Part shown: in pieces, positions 11,420 to 21,765 of the stretch
How positions within the stretch are numbered: position 1 is the first letter of the stretch
Layout of the letters: every line of letters starts with the position of its first letter
NCBI GenBank assembly: GCA_933207985.1
Contig: OW240914.1
Coordinates: 134,683,878-134,747,877 of the forward strand
Length of the DNA stretch: 64,000 nt
Source: Pelobates cultripes
Lineage: Eukaryota > Chordata > Amphibia > Anura > Pelobatidae
Direction: 5' to 3'
Notes under the pieces: generated by a model
The model's database searches: none
Told to the model about the DNA's origin: nothing
The model's input: only the letters and a program-made list of their open reading frames with translations
Made by a program: the position numbers and the translations under genes

Positions 11420-13385
11420 CTTTTCTGATTGTTATTGAAGCTGTAGTTTTGCAAATAAAACCCATTATGTGCTTATAATTCCTTAATTCTGTTTGGAGTT
11501 TGAGACCTAGCGGTTTACAATTCTTATTCATTGTTTAATAATACAATAACTTCTGTAAAAAAAACCCCAATAATTTATATGAAATTCCTATGTGTACCTT
11601 TTGATGTTTTTCCATTCAGCTGTTGTGTGTCAGGGTCCAGTGTGCATCCCGATGATCTAGAGTAGATAAAAAAATTGTTACTGGTGCAACAGTATCTTTG
11701 AATACTTGATGTGATTCTCTAATTGTTAGACTCCTTTTGTGTTTTGTTCTACAGAAAACCTGGTTTATTACTATTATACACTGTGATAATATAATATTTG
11801 GTAACTATTCTGAAGTCTAATGCGAGAGGTCCACTTGATGTAAAATGTAGACAACAGGGATTTAGGTTTCTAAGAGCTCTAAACTGCAGAGTTTCCTGTC
11901 TCTATTCAATCATCTTTAGTATCTTGAGTAATTTGTATATCTAGCTTTCCTATGTCTAATTTTGGATAAGTTGGTCTATGGAACTATATCGTATACTGGT
12001 AATTCTCTGGGAGAAATTGTAATGGTCTGGGTGATTTTGGACCTTGACCAATCAGTATAACAGTCCTCGCTTTTTGGGAACAATGACTGGTTGTAGTCAC
12101 TTTCTGAGAACACATTCACTCTCTCTGTGAGCAATATCATCACGTAGTGACTTGCAGGGAATGATGTCATTACACTTAATGTTCTTCACTTGGGGAACAA
12201 TAAGCAGAAGGGCCCTTGATTGTCTTAGTAGAGATATGCATGAGATAACAAGGAGAAATATGTGTTGCCAGAAGAAATAGTCTGGTGCTTTCTTAACATT
12301 GCATTTAATGAGAAGTCCATGTCTAACAAGAATCATCTACAAGAATGCGGCATTCAACAGTCGTTTCATGACATCATGTTACATAAGATAAGCAAGCTAC
12401 AGTGATCTGTGGTGTACCAGGTTATTAGGAATTATTGGTTGTGTGGCTGTTTAATGTCCCATGAACCACATGATTTGGCTCATCAGTCAATATGTTGCTC
12501 TGCATCACGTGTACTCCCAGGTTCTGCTCCAGCACTGCTGGGAGAGCAAACAGAGTCATCTGATTGGATGATAGCTGACCAATCACAATATAAAGGACAA
12601 AGCTCCGATATTCCTTCCATGAGTGCTTTAAAGTTGCCATACAAATGCCCTAATCAGTCATTAACTAAAATGTTCATACCAGTAAACTCAATGACAACAC
12701 TAAGATCAATTTAGAAATGAGGTAATGAAGATAAAATGGTCTGGGAAGCAATATATGCACTTGAATAAGAAAAACATGAATAAGAAATCAATATCAACTG
12801 CAAGGGAGTGTAGAGAAAGAAGAACAAAAAATACAATATTTTCTTTCTAGTAGAGCATGGTATTAAAATCTTCAGTAACCTCAAATTACATTTGGGAGAT
12901 GTCATCAAAGAACAGTGAAAAAACTAACTGACTGGGTATACAACAAAAGTTGATTTGTTCTTTCTCAATCTTTCTCCCTTTGTTTTGGCTTGTTTGTATA
13001 TGCTTAGGGTCTTCATAAGGTAAAAGGGTAATCCAGAAATGGAAAGTGCTTAGATGCCTAGATGAGTATCAGTCACACCTCACTGACATGGCTCACCATG
13101 GCTGAAAGGATCATCTGAGGTTTTTCTAATTTCTTACAGGGGAAGCCTTAGCTGCCATTTTGTGTGGGATCAGTCATCAGTGTCACATTTAGACTTTGTA
13201 ATTGCATGACTGAGCTAAAACTATTTTGGAAACTGAGCAGGAACCCACTAAAGGCCAATTTATTTGAGTTATGTGTTCTTCATATACTCTTGGGGTCTCC
13301 CTAAGGTAAAATGGTGATCCAGATATGGAACACCTTGCACACAGTGCCCAGGGCTTAAATTTCCCGGTGAGCAATATATATCTTC
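11420..13385. other. Unassigned AT-rich sequence with a short duplicated motif
   Basis: No gene recognised. A diverged direct duplication links about 13007-13060 (GGTAAAAGGGTAATCCAGAA) with about 13286-13340 (GGTAAAATGGTGATCCAGAT), spaced about 280 bp. It may be the edge of an unclassified repeat. Confidence 0.45.
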
Positions 13386-13499
13386 AAGGCCGGTGTGCGG
13401 CCACCTGAGGAGCAGCGCCTGTAGGTCACAAACGCCTGGTGGCCAGCAGTAGGAGTGAGCATAGCCACACCATGTAGCGTGGCCGACCTGCAGGTAGAG

Positions 13500-13690
13500 T
13501 ATCTTCTGTATCCTCTACCCAGTCTGACAGGAAGTGCTCCCAGTGAGCACTTCCTGTCAAACTGAATAGAGGATACAGAAAATCCTCCATCGCGGTCTGC
13601 GCAGCAATGCTACATGGAAGTCAGCAGGCACAAGATGGGGGGGGAGGGAATAAAACGCATGTAGGGGCTGGAGGGGAGGAGAAATATGGC
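13500..13690 (+). repeat. Direct-repeat copy A with hairpin
   Basis: Carries CTGACAGGAAGTGCTCCCAG inverted against GAGCACTTCCTGTCAAACTG, then GAGGATACAGAAAATCCTCC and a GGAAGTCAGCAGGCACA block. The same order recurs at 17546-17690 about 4 kb away. The two copies bracket a minisatellite-rich composite and probably belong to one hAT-related family. Confidence 0.8.
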
Positions 13691-13849
13691 GGGTCAGGGA
13701 ATAAATTAGATACATAGGGGCTGATGGAGCTGCAGCTCCAGGCCCAGGCCCATGGAATAGGCCCATTTAAAAAAATAATATATATATATATATATATATT
13801 CTTATTTTTATTTTACCTTTTTTTATTTATTTTTTTTACACACTATTCT

Positions 13850-15045
13850 TAGATTTGCCACCTGACTGGTATTTTACTGGCATAGCCGGTATTTGAGGAT
13901 GCCTGGCCGTGCCGGTATTGCAGTTATACCAGCAATACAATTGTAGGTATTTTTCTCAGTATAAACAGAGATTATTCTGCAATACCAGCACGGACCAGTA
14001 GGGGTCATTGTATGTGGAGAGAGGCAGGGATAGGAAGTTACAGCATATCTCTGCCTCTCTCTACTACTCACTGATCCGTGGGGAGCAGCTACACAGCACA
14101 GAGTCCAGACAGCAGCTCTACAGCTCAGGTAAGTTAGGGATGAGGGAAAGGCAGCAGGGAGACATGGTGACACTGAGACATGGGGATACTTGTGAACACA
14201 GACACTGGAAGACCTGGGGGACACTGAGACACTTGGAGACACTGGAAAACATGGGGACACTGAGACACATGGGGATGCTGAGAAATTGGGACACAGAGAC
14301 ACTACGGACACAGTGTCCCCATGTCTCCCAGCCAGTGTCCTCAGTGTCCCCATGTCTCCTAGTGTCCCCAAGTCTCCCAGTGTTTGTGTCACCATGTCTC
14401 TCAGTGTGCCCATGTCTATGTTCACAAGTATCCCCATGTCTCCCAGTGTCTCCAAGTGTCTGTCTCCCAGCCAGGGCTCATAGTGTCTCCAATTCTCCCC
14501 TAGTCTCCTAGTGTCTGTGTTCCAATGTCTCTCAGTGTCCCTAGTGTCTTAGTGTTCCCCACCAGTGTATGTGTCCCCATGTCTCTGTGGCCCTAGTGTC
14601 TTAGTGTCCCCAAATGCCTCAGTGTCCCCATGTCTCCCATTGTCCCCATGTGTCTCAGTGCCCCCATGTCTCCCAGTGTCCCTGGGTCTCTCAGTCCCCC
14701 CGGGTCTCACTGTGTCCCCTAGTATACTAGTGACATGGGGACACACTGAGACATAGGGACACTGGGAGAAATGGAGACACTGGGAGACTATGGGACTGGG
14801 CGACATGGGGACACTGACACTGTGATACATAAGGACACACAATGTATCACTGTGATACTTGGGAGACTGAGACACTGGGAGCAATCCATCTATACAGCGG
14901 AATCAAAAGTTTGTTGGTGATTTTACAGAATTTTCTCTTATGTCACTCCTTGTGATTTACATTTACATCATGTGATGTCCCGCATAACTAATTAATTATA
15001 CAAATGATTAAGGCTGGTATTTTTTTGAAATGTGGCAACCCTAAC
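13850..15045. mobile_element. Probable MITE carrying a minisatellite
   Basis: The left part reads TTAGATTTGCCACCTGACTG at about 13850 and the right part ends AATGTGGCAACCCTAA at about 15045. These are imperfect inverted ends of the TTGCCAC type. Between them lies a subterminal inverted repeat (ACTGCAATACCAGCA-like motifs) and a long GACACTGAGACA minisatellite. The exact termini and duplication are uncertain, and no transposase is encoded. Confidence 0.45.
14155..14880. repeat. Minisatellite with internally inverted block
   Basis: Units of the type GGGGACACTGAGACACATGG run over about 14155-14310 and again over 14735-14880. Between them (about 14310-14730) the units appear as the complement (CAGTGTCCCCATGTCTCCCAG). 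The array therefore changes strand twice. Confidence 0.9.
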
Positions 15046-15065
15046 TACTCTTCACATACTCTTGC

Positions 15066-15629
15066 TTAAAGGAACACTATAGGGGCAGGAACACAATCAT
15101 GTATTTCTGACCCTATTATGTTAAAACCACCATCTAGTCCCCCTGGTCCCCTCTTGCCTCCCTAAATATAGTACAATCTTACTTGTATTCAAGTCTGCAG
15201 CTGCTGGCTCTGCCTCTGAACTGACTCTGTCTGCTGACATCATCAGAAGTAGTGGTCTGAGCAAATTACAATGCTTCCCCATAGGATTAGCTGAGACTGT
15301 CAACTAGGCAGATCAGAGGCAGAGCCAGCACAAGTAAAACATAGCCCTGGCCAATCAGCATCTCCTCATAAAGATAAAATGAATCAATGCATCTCAATGA
15401 GGAAAGTTCAGTGTCTGCATGCAGAGGGTGGAGACACTGAATGGCAGTGTTGCACACTAGGCAGTACTGCCCCAGGAAGCACCTCTAGCAGCCATCTAAA
15501 GAGTGGCCAGTGGAGTTATTTTCTCTGAAAAGACAGTGTTTACAGCAAAGAGCCTGAAGGGAATGATTCTACTTACCATAACAAATACAATAAGCTGTAG
15601 TTGTTCTGGCGACTATAGTGTCTCTTTAA
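15066..15629. mobile_element. T2-like MITE
   Basis: Runs from TTAAAGGAACACTATAGGGG to GACTATAGTGTCTCTTTAA, giving TTAA at both ends and inverted AAAGGAACACTATAG arms. At 564 bp it is longer than the 453-bp copies elsewhere and has an internally different sequence, so it is probably another subfamily. No coding capacity. Confidence 0.7.
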
Positions 15630-15689
15630 GTTTGGAAACTTAAGAGGGATGTATGGGAACAAAACTTGTGTGGACTGGCTGACAATAAA

Positions 15690-16330
15690 ATTAGTTTAGA
15701 TAATGCAGACTTTGGTCTCTAACACTGTGGCATGTCCCCTTTCTTCTTGTCAGGATTACAGAATGATCCAGCACATAGAATTGTATAACACAGAGGACTG
15801 ATAGGTAACGTATACCGGACCTTAGAATGGCCGGACTAACGTACCAAAGAATAGTCAGGAATAGCCGACGTCAAGGGAAACAGAAAGAGACAAAACGATA
15901 AGGAAAAGCCAGGAGTCAGGGATGCCAGAAAACAGGGAAGTCAAAAACAATGCCAAAGTCAAATAACCAGAATCAATAACGCGCTCTCGGACAACTACAA
16001 GGGAAACCACGACAGGGCACTGAGCAGGATGAGAACTGGGCCTAAATAACCCTCCTCTAGATCTGATAGGCTGTAACCGACCTTTGACCAAAAGCAGTTA
16101 CCAGGTTCTCATTTGCATAATTGCTGCTCAGCATTAACCCTTCTGTGGATTTGGTTGCTGCTCGGCACAATTTTTCCTGTGTGGACAGTAAATGTCATTA
16201 ACCACATTTTTATAAGTGGATAAATACGTGACACTTCTACACTCACTACATACACCTTTTCTCTGTCCCAGACTATATACCAGGAACGTCTGCCTGCTAG
16301 TAAGTAGGTAAGGAGACAAGTGGACATGTG
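15690..16330. other. Unclassified probable dispersed repeat
   Basis: Compositionally distinct block with GACTGATAGGTAACGTATAC, CCGGACCTTAGAATGGCCGG and GTTACCAGGTTCTCATTTGC. The sequence style resembles dispersed repeats of frog genomes, but I cannot assign a class. Possible LTR-element leader or LTR. No ORF. Confidence 0.3.
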
Positions 16331-16802
16331 AGTGCTAGGGGACAGTCATTAGAAAGTGTGGAGTAGGCGCATCATTTGATGCATTTATGCCAAGCTCAGG
16401 GTGCGGTCTGCATAGTATGCCATTAGTGGGACATCTTGCATGATTGGCAGGCAGCCTGACATGCATCAATTCATGTTCACCCCTTTTGGCAGGTCTGGTC
16501 ACGTGATTCACGCCACTGGCCCACCCTTTTACCCAGCCCATTGACTTCCTGCCTCACTGGACACTGCTGTTAGGGGGTATGGATTTACTTGAAAGATGAA
16601 AGCATAAATTAGAGAGAGATTAGCATAGGGTATGTGTTTTCTTATAGCTGCATCCTTTGAGTTTCCCTCCAACACCATCTCCATCAGATACATGAAGCTT
16701 GGGAGGTATGGTTGTTTTAGTGTTTTTGGTCGATAAGATTCTGTAATTAGGCCCATCATAATTGTCAGCAATAGGCCCACTGGGCTCTTAATCTGACCCT
16801 GC

Positions 16803-18480
16803 AAGTGGGGGTGGGAGGAGAACATTGGAGGGGCTGCATGGCGGGAAATTAGACATATGGAGGGTCTGGGAGAAAATGAGAAAAATGAAGTGGCTCTGGG
16901 GGGGACACATGGAGGGGCTAGGGGAGAAACTAGACAGCTAAAACGGGGGGGGGGAAGGAGACACATGGAAGTGCTGGGCGGAAGGAGACACATAGAGGAA
17001 GTGGGGGGGAAATGAGTCACATGGAAGGGCTGGTGGAAGACATTTGAGGGGCTGGATGGGGGGAAATGAGATACATGGAGGGGCTGGAGTGAAATGAGAC
17101 ACATGGAAGGGCTGGGGGGGGATGAGACACATGGAGGGGCTTGGGGGAAAGGAGACACCTAAAACAGGAGGGAATTAGACACAAGAAAGTGCTAGGGGGA
17201 AAGCAAGACACATAAAGGGGCTGGGCAGAAGGAGACACATGGAGGGAGTGGGGGGAAAGGAGACACCTAAAACAGGGGGGAATTAGACACAAGAAAGTGC
17301 TAGGGGGGTAAGCAAGACACATAAAGGGGCTGTGCAGAAGGAGACACATGGAGGGAGTGGGGGGAAACATTAAAGGGGCTGGGTGGGTGGAATGAGATAC
17401 AACAAGGGGTTGGGGAAAATGAGACACACAGAGGGACTGAGAATGAGAAAGAGACACACAGAGAACTGTGGGGGGAGAAAGAGACTTACAGAGTGGCTGG
17501 GGAGAGAGACAAACAGAGAGATTGATGGGGAGAAAGACACACAGAGGGCCTATTCAGTCTGACAGGAAGTGCTCACTGGGAGCACTTCCTGTCAGACTGG
17601 GTAGAGGATACAGAAGATCCTCCACCGCGGTCTGCTTGGCAATGTTACATGGAAGTCAGCAGGCACAGGATGGAGGGGAGGGAATAAGATACATGGAGGG
17701 GCAGGGAATAAATTAGATACATGAGGGGCTGGGGGGGGGACATTGGAGGGGCTACGTGGTGGGAAATAAGACATGTGGAGGGGCTGGGGGAAAATTAGAA
17801 AAATTAAGTGGCTCTGGGGGGGGGACACATGGAGAGGCTAGGGGAGAAATTAGACACCTAAAACGGGGGTAAGGAGACACATGGAAGTTTTTGGCAGAAT
17901 GAGACACATGGAGGGAGTGGGGGGGGAAATGAATCACATTGAAGGGCTGGCGGAAGACATTTGAGGGGCTGGAAAATGAGATACATGGAGGGGCTGAAGT
18001 GAAATGAGACACATGGGTGGGCTACGGGGAAAGGAGACACCTAAAACAGGGGGGAATTAGATACAAGAAAGTGCTAAGGGGTAAAGCGAGACACATAAAG
18101 GGGCTGTGCAGAAGGAGACACATGGAGGGAGTGGGGGGAAACCAGTCACATAAAGAGGACTGGGGGAAATTAGAGTGGCTGGATGGGTGGAATGAGATAC
18201 AACAAGGGGCTGGGGGAAATGAGACACACAGAGGGACTGAGAATGAGAAATAGACACACAGAGGGCTGTGGGGGGAGAAAGAGACACACAGAGTGGCTGG
18301 GGAGAGAGACACACAGAGGGCCTGAGAGGGAGAAAAGACACAAAAAGGGACTTTGGGGGAGAATGAGCTACCTAGAGGGGTTTGGGGTGAGAATGAGCCA
18401 CACCAAGGTGCTTGGGGAGGAGAAAGACACATAGATGGGCTTGGGGGGAGAAATAAAACACACAAAGGGGCTAAAAGTGA
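16803..18480 (+). repeat. GA-rich minisatellite with higher-order duplication
   Basis: Units built on GGAGACACATGGAGGGGCTGG fill the region. A whole ordered series (GTGGCTCTGGGGGGG, then AAAACGGGG, GACATTTGAGGGGCTGG and so on) at about 16803-17530 is repeated in the same order at about 17728-18330, period about 925 bp. The break between copies contains the hairpin repeat at 17546-17690. Long open frames on both strands are artefacts. Confidence 0.9.
17546..17690 (+). repeat. Direct-repeat copy B with hairpin
   Basis: Contains CTGACAGGAAGTGCTCACTG inverted against GGGAGCACTTCCTGTCAGAC, then the same GAGGATACAGAAGATCCTCC and CATGGAAGTCAGCAGGCACA series as 13500-13690. Both copies are followed by a GGGG-rich minisatellite. 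Confidence 0.8.
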
Positions 18481-18836
18481 GAAAGAGGGATCTATAGTTT
18501 TAGAAATACAAAGTTGTATTCCTAACATCATGGCCAGACTGGCCCACCGGGATACCAGGAAATTTCCCAGTGGGCCGCGGCACCTGGGGGGCTGGAGATG
18601 GAGAGGGAGCCCTGCTCCCTATATTATAATAAAATCGCGGCCACTGGCCGCATGTCAGTGCCGCCAGGTGGCCGGTTCGGCGGCACACTCTGAGGTGATT
18701 ACTCACCTTACGGCCGGCGGCCCCATCTCCTGTGCTGACAGCTGGCAGTATCAGTGAGTGTGAGTGAGTGTGCCGGGCAGCCGCCTAAGCGATCCGGTGG
18801 CACACTCACTGATACTGACAGCCGTGCAACTGTCAA

Positions 18837-19015
18837 CACAGGAGGACTGAGGGAGGGGGCGGAGCTAACTACCATGCTCCCTCGCGTTTCCCATAATTCC
18901 CAGCATGGACACATCATAGAGTAGGGATTACTCTATGATGTGTAGATGCTGGGATTTATGGGAACCGCAAGGGAGCATGGTAGTTAGCTCCGTCCCCTCC
19001 CTCAGTCCTCCTGTG
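18837..19015. repeat. Large inverted repeat, about 85-bp arms
   Basis: Left arm 18837-18923 (GGAGGACTGAGGGAGGGGGC at its start) is complementary to right arm 18929-19015 with several mismatches and a very short loop. It sits in the left part of the hAT element and would fold into a long cruciform or hairpin RNA. Confidence 0.9.
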
Positions 19016-19345
19016 ACAAGGTCAGAAGGGACACAGAAGGGGGGAGACAAATAGAGTGGAATGGGGGGGACAAATAGAGGGGTAATAGAAACACAGGGGA
19101 AGAGACTGAGGGGTAATAGAAAGACACCAGGTTGGGGGGGACACAAACAGACAGAGGGGTAATAGAGAGACATAGGGCAAGGGGGGACACAGACAGATGG
19201 GGTAATATAGAGACAGGGGATGGGGGGACAAAGAGAGGGGTAATAGAGAGAAACAGGAGAAGGGGGGACACAGAGACAGAGGGGTAAGAGAGAGACAGGG
19301 AGGAGATGGGGAAGAGAGACACACAGAAGGTTTGTTGGGGGGACA
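19016..19345 (+). repeat. GA-rich minisatellite, left half
   Basis: Units such as GGGGGGACACAGACAGA and GGGGTAATAGAGAGACA. The array is cut by the BEL insertion at 19351. Compositionally similar units resume at about 24614-24900 on the other side (AAAGAGACAGACAGTGACTG), confirming that BEL landed inside the array. Confidence 0.9.
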
Positions 19346-19356
19346 AAGAGACATAC

Positions 19357-19738
19357 TGTCATGTTACATGATATTGTTTTATTATAATGTACTGTTTCTT
19401 TAATGTTCATCTTAAGTTTGTCTCTTGGGCCACTCCATAGTTTGCATGCTGCTTCAGGTACTCCCCTCCCCCTTTCCTGTTCTAGTGTTTTCTTTGCTGG
19501 ACATACATATGTAACTTGTATCTCTCCTAACCTGTATGGAAGAATCGTTCTTTTACCTGTTGTAACTGCACATTCTACAGATCATAGGACGAATAAGCAT
19601 CGCCAGATCTTCTTTTATGTGAGTTGTGACTGTGTAAACTATCTGGGAAGGTGATTTGGTATGGATAATCTCATCAGGGCAATGAGCGCCATATGCTCCT
19701 GAAAACCACATTCATAGCCTTTGCAGCCGTTCCAGAAT
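19357..19738 (+). repeat. BEL 5' LTR
   Basis: About 382 bp starting TGTCATGTTACATGATATTG. By eye it differs from the 3' LTR at about a dozen or more positions plus one 9-nt insertion (GCGCCATAT near 19686), so the copies are roughly 96% identical. The right boundary is set by the target duplication and may be off by a base. No obvious tRNA primer-binding site follows it. Confidence 0.88.
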
Positions 19739-19921
19739 AGTAAAAGAACGATTTAGCAGCTTGTACAGAGATTGCTGTGTCACAGGACAGATCATAGTGA
19801 AGGGTAACTGTGTGTATTGTAGGAGAAGTCTGCATACAACCCCAGCACAGCTTGTTACAGCCCCACACAGTATACAGACACACTTCACTGCTACAGCCAA
19901 GCCTGTGTACTTCAGGCCATA
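19739..19921 (+). other. BEL leader
   Basis: Untranslated leader between the 5' LTR and gag start. It should hold the primer-binding site and packaging signal, but I could not match either by eye. The usual TGG directly after the LTR is absent. Confidence 0.5.
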
Positions 19922-21397
19922 ATGAGTGGAAAAGGCTCAGTATGTGATGAAACACCACAGCATGCACCACATGGAGAAAGCCAGGATGAGGACCCAGAGC
20001 CCAATGCATTGGCTAAACGCTATGTGAAACCCACTTGGAAGGTTAAAGAGAACTATGAATCCATGAGAACTGAACTATCAACCAGTTTGAAGCAGATTTG
20101 GGATAAAATCCTGACCCACGTTGATGTGATTTCATGTCCCAGCCATGAGGTACTGCAACTAGAGGGCACCATAAAGCATCTCTCTGCTTCATATGAACTG
20201 TACCAGACCACAAGCAATAAATACAAAACTATTCTGCAAAACATTAACACTGAGGAATCATTAGAGCAACTTAACAATGTCCAGCTTCTTAACGTGGAAA
20301 GAGAAAGCTTTATCCTGCTAGCTAAAGCAAAGGCAGAAGCAAAATTAATGCAGCCACAGGACACTGTATCTCACAGATCCGTATCCACCAGACATTCTAA
20401 AGGTTCCTCTAGATCCCGAAGTTCAAGGCACTCAACGCTTAGTGAACAGCTTATAAATGCCCATGCCGAAGCAGAGGCTAGCAAAGTACAGGCTGCATAT
20501 GCTAAAAAGAGAGCAGAAATGGAAGCTGAGGAAGCACATCAAAGGGCAGCAATGGAAGCTCAGACAGCACGTCAAAGGGCAGCAATTGAAGCTTTAAAGG
20601 AACAGAGCAACTACGAGGCAGCTGCAGCGAAACTAAAGATTTTGGAACAAGCTCTCGGTGCAGATGAAAATGCTAGTGAAAGGGTCAGCATCAAGGCAGA
20701 TAATGAAGATCCTTTCGAATGCACTAAACACTACGTCCTAAACCACAGCAGTGAACACTCAATTGCCTCCATTCTTCACGACAACGCAAGGACTTTACCA
20801 CACCACCAGGCAAAAGCTGTTCCAACAACTTCCTACATGCAAAACCACCCCAGTGCATCACCCGACTGTCAGGCTGATTCTGCACATGTCACAGAATGGC
20901 ACACCAATCTGCAAGCAAGTCACCAACCTCCTGCTAATAGTACCATTCCAGACTTTAACCCAACAACTCAGCTGAATGCCCTTGCTGCACCATATCTTCC
21001 CACGTCTTTTTACAACAATACCATAAACAACGCAACCCGCAACATTCAACCAGTGGCCTCCTACGTAAAGTCAGAGGCAACTGATACAGCAGAGTTCGTA
21101 AAGTATATACTTCGACGAGAGCTCACCAAGTCAGGCCTAGTATGCTTCGACGACCATCCTGAAAATTACAGAAGCTGGAAAGCTGCGTTCAAAACTAGTA
21201 TAGGTGATTTTGGTATTACTGCTGCTGAGGAGCTGGATCTGCTGATCAGGTGGCTTGGCCCACAATCTACAGAACGTGTCAAGAGCCTCAGGTCAGTCTA
21301 CATCGACAATCCAACTGCAGGTCTCACGGCTGCATGGGAACGTCTAGAACAGAGTTATGGTAGTCCTGAAGCCATAGAGAATGCATTGCTCAAATGA
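19922..21397 (+). pseudogene. BEL gag, N-terminal part (ends at nonsense codon)
   Basis: 491 codons from ATG at 19922. The product has a basic/acidic N-terminus, a helical region, an alanine/glutamate-rich coiled coil at about residues 175-250 (repeated EAxxQRAAxEA motifs) and a later conserved block containing the W and SYGSP-type motifs of Pao/BEL gag. It stops at a TGA at 21395-21397 that looks like a mutated arginine CGA, since the same frame carries recognisable gag sequence on for about 200 nt. The structural role (particle formation) is inferred from family. Confidence 0.85.
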
Positions 21398-21765
21398 TTG
21401 GAAAATTTCCCAACGATATCCGGTAAGGACAATAAAGAGTTCCAGAGACTCAGTGATCTTCTTCTCGAAGTCCAGCTTGACAAAACTGACCCTAAGCTAC
21501 CTGGCCTCAGTTACCTGGACACTGCTCGAGGAGTTAACCCTATCATTTGCAAGCTTCCGTATGGCCTATGAGAAAAGTGGATCCAAATTAGGTCAAAATA
21601 CAATGGGAAAACAAGGTTTCATTTCCCCCTTTCTCCTATTTCTGCAAATTTGTTAGGAACATTGCTGACACCAAGAACGATCCTAGTTTTGCATTTGGCG
21701 AGTTCAGTACTTCCTCACTGAAAGGTGACAACCTACATATCAGCTACAGGAACCGTAGAGGTCCC
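21398..21765 (+). pseudogene. BEL gag middle, broken by stop and frameshift
   Basis: Continues in the gag frame through residues reading as conserved gag (LPGLSYLDTARGVNP). It meets a second stop near 21568, then shifts by one base around 21610-21640 into the frame of the downstream ORF, where FCKFVRNIADTKNDPSFAFG is read. There are at least two nonsense changes and one indel, so no full-length gag-pol can be made. Confidence 0.75.

Noticed and set aside
16529..18757. Several 100-200 codon open frames rich in P, S, C and H on the minus strand
   Set aside because: They follow the GA minisatellite units in more than one frame, so composition explains them.
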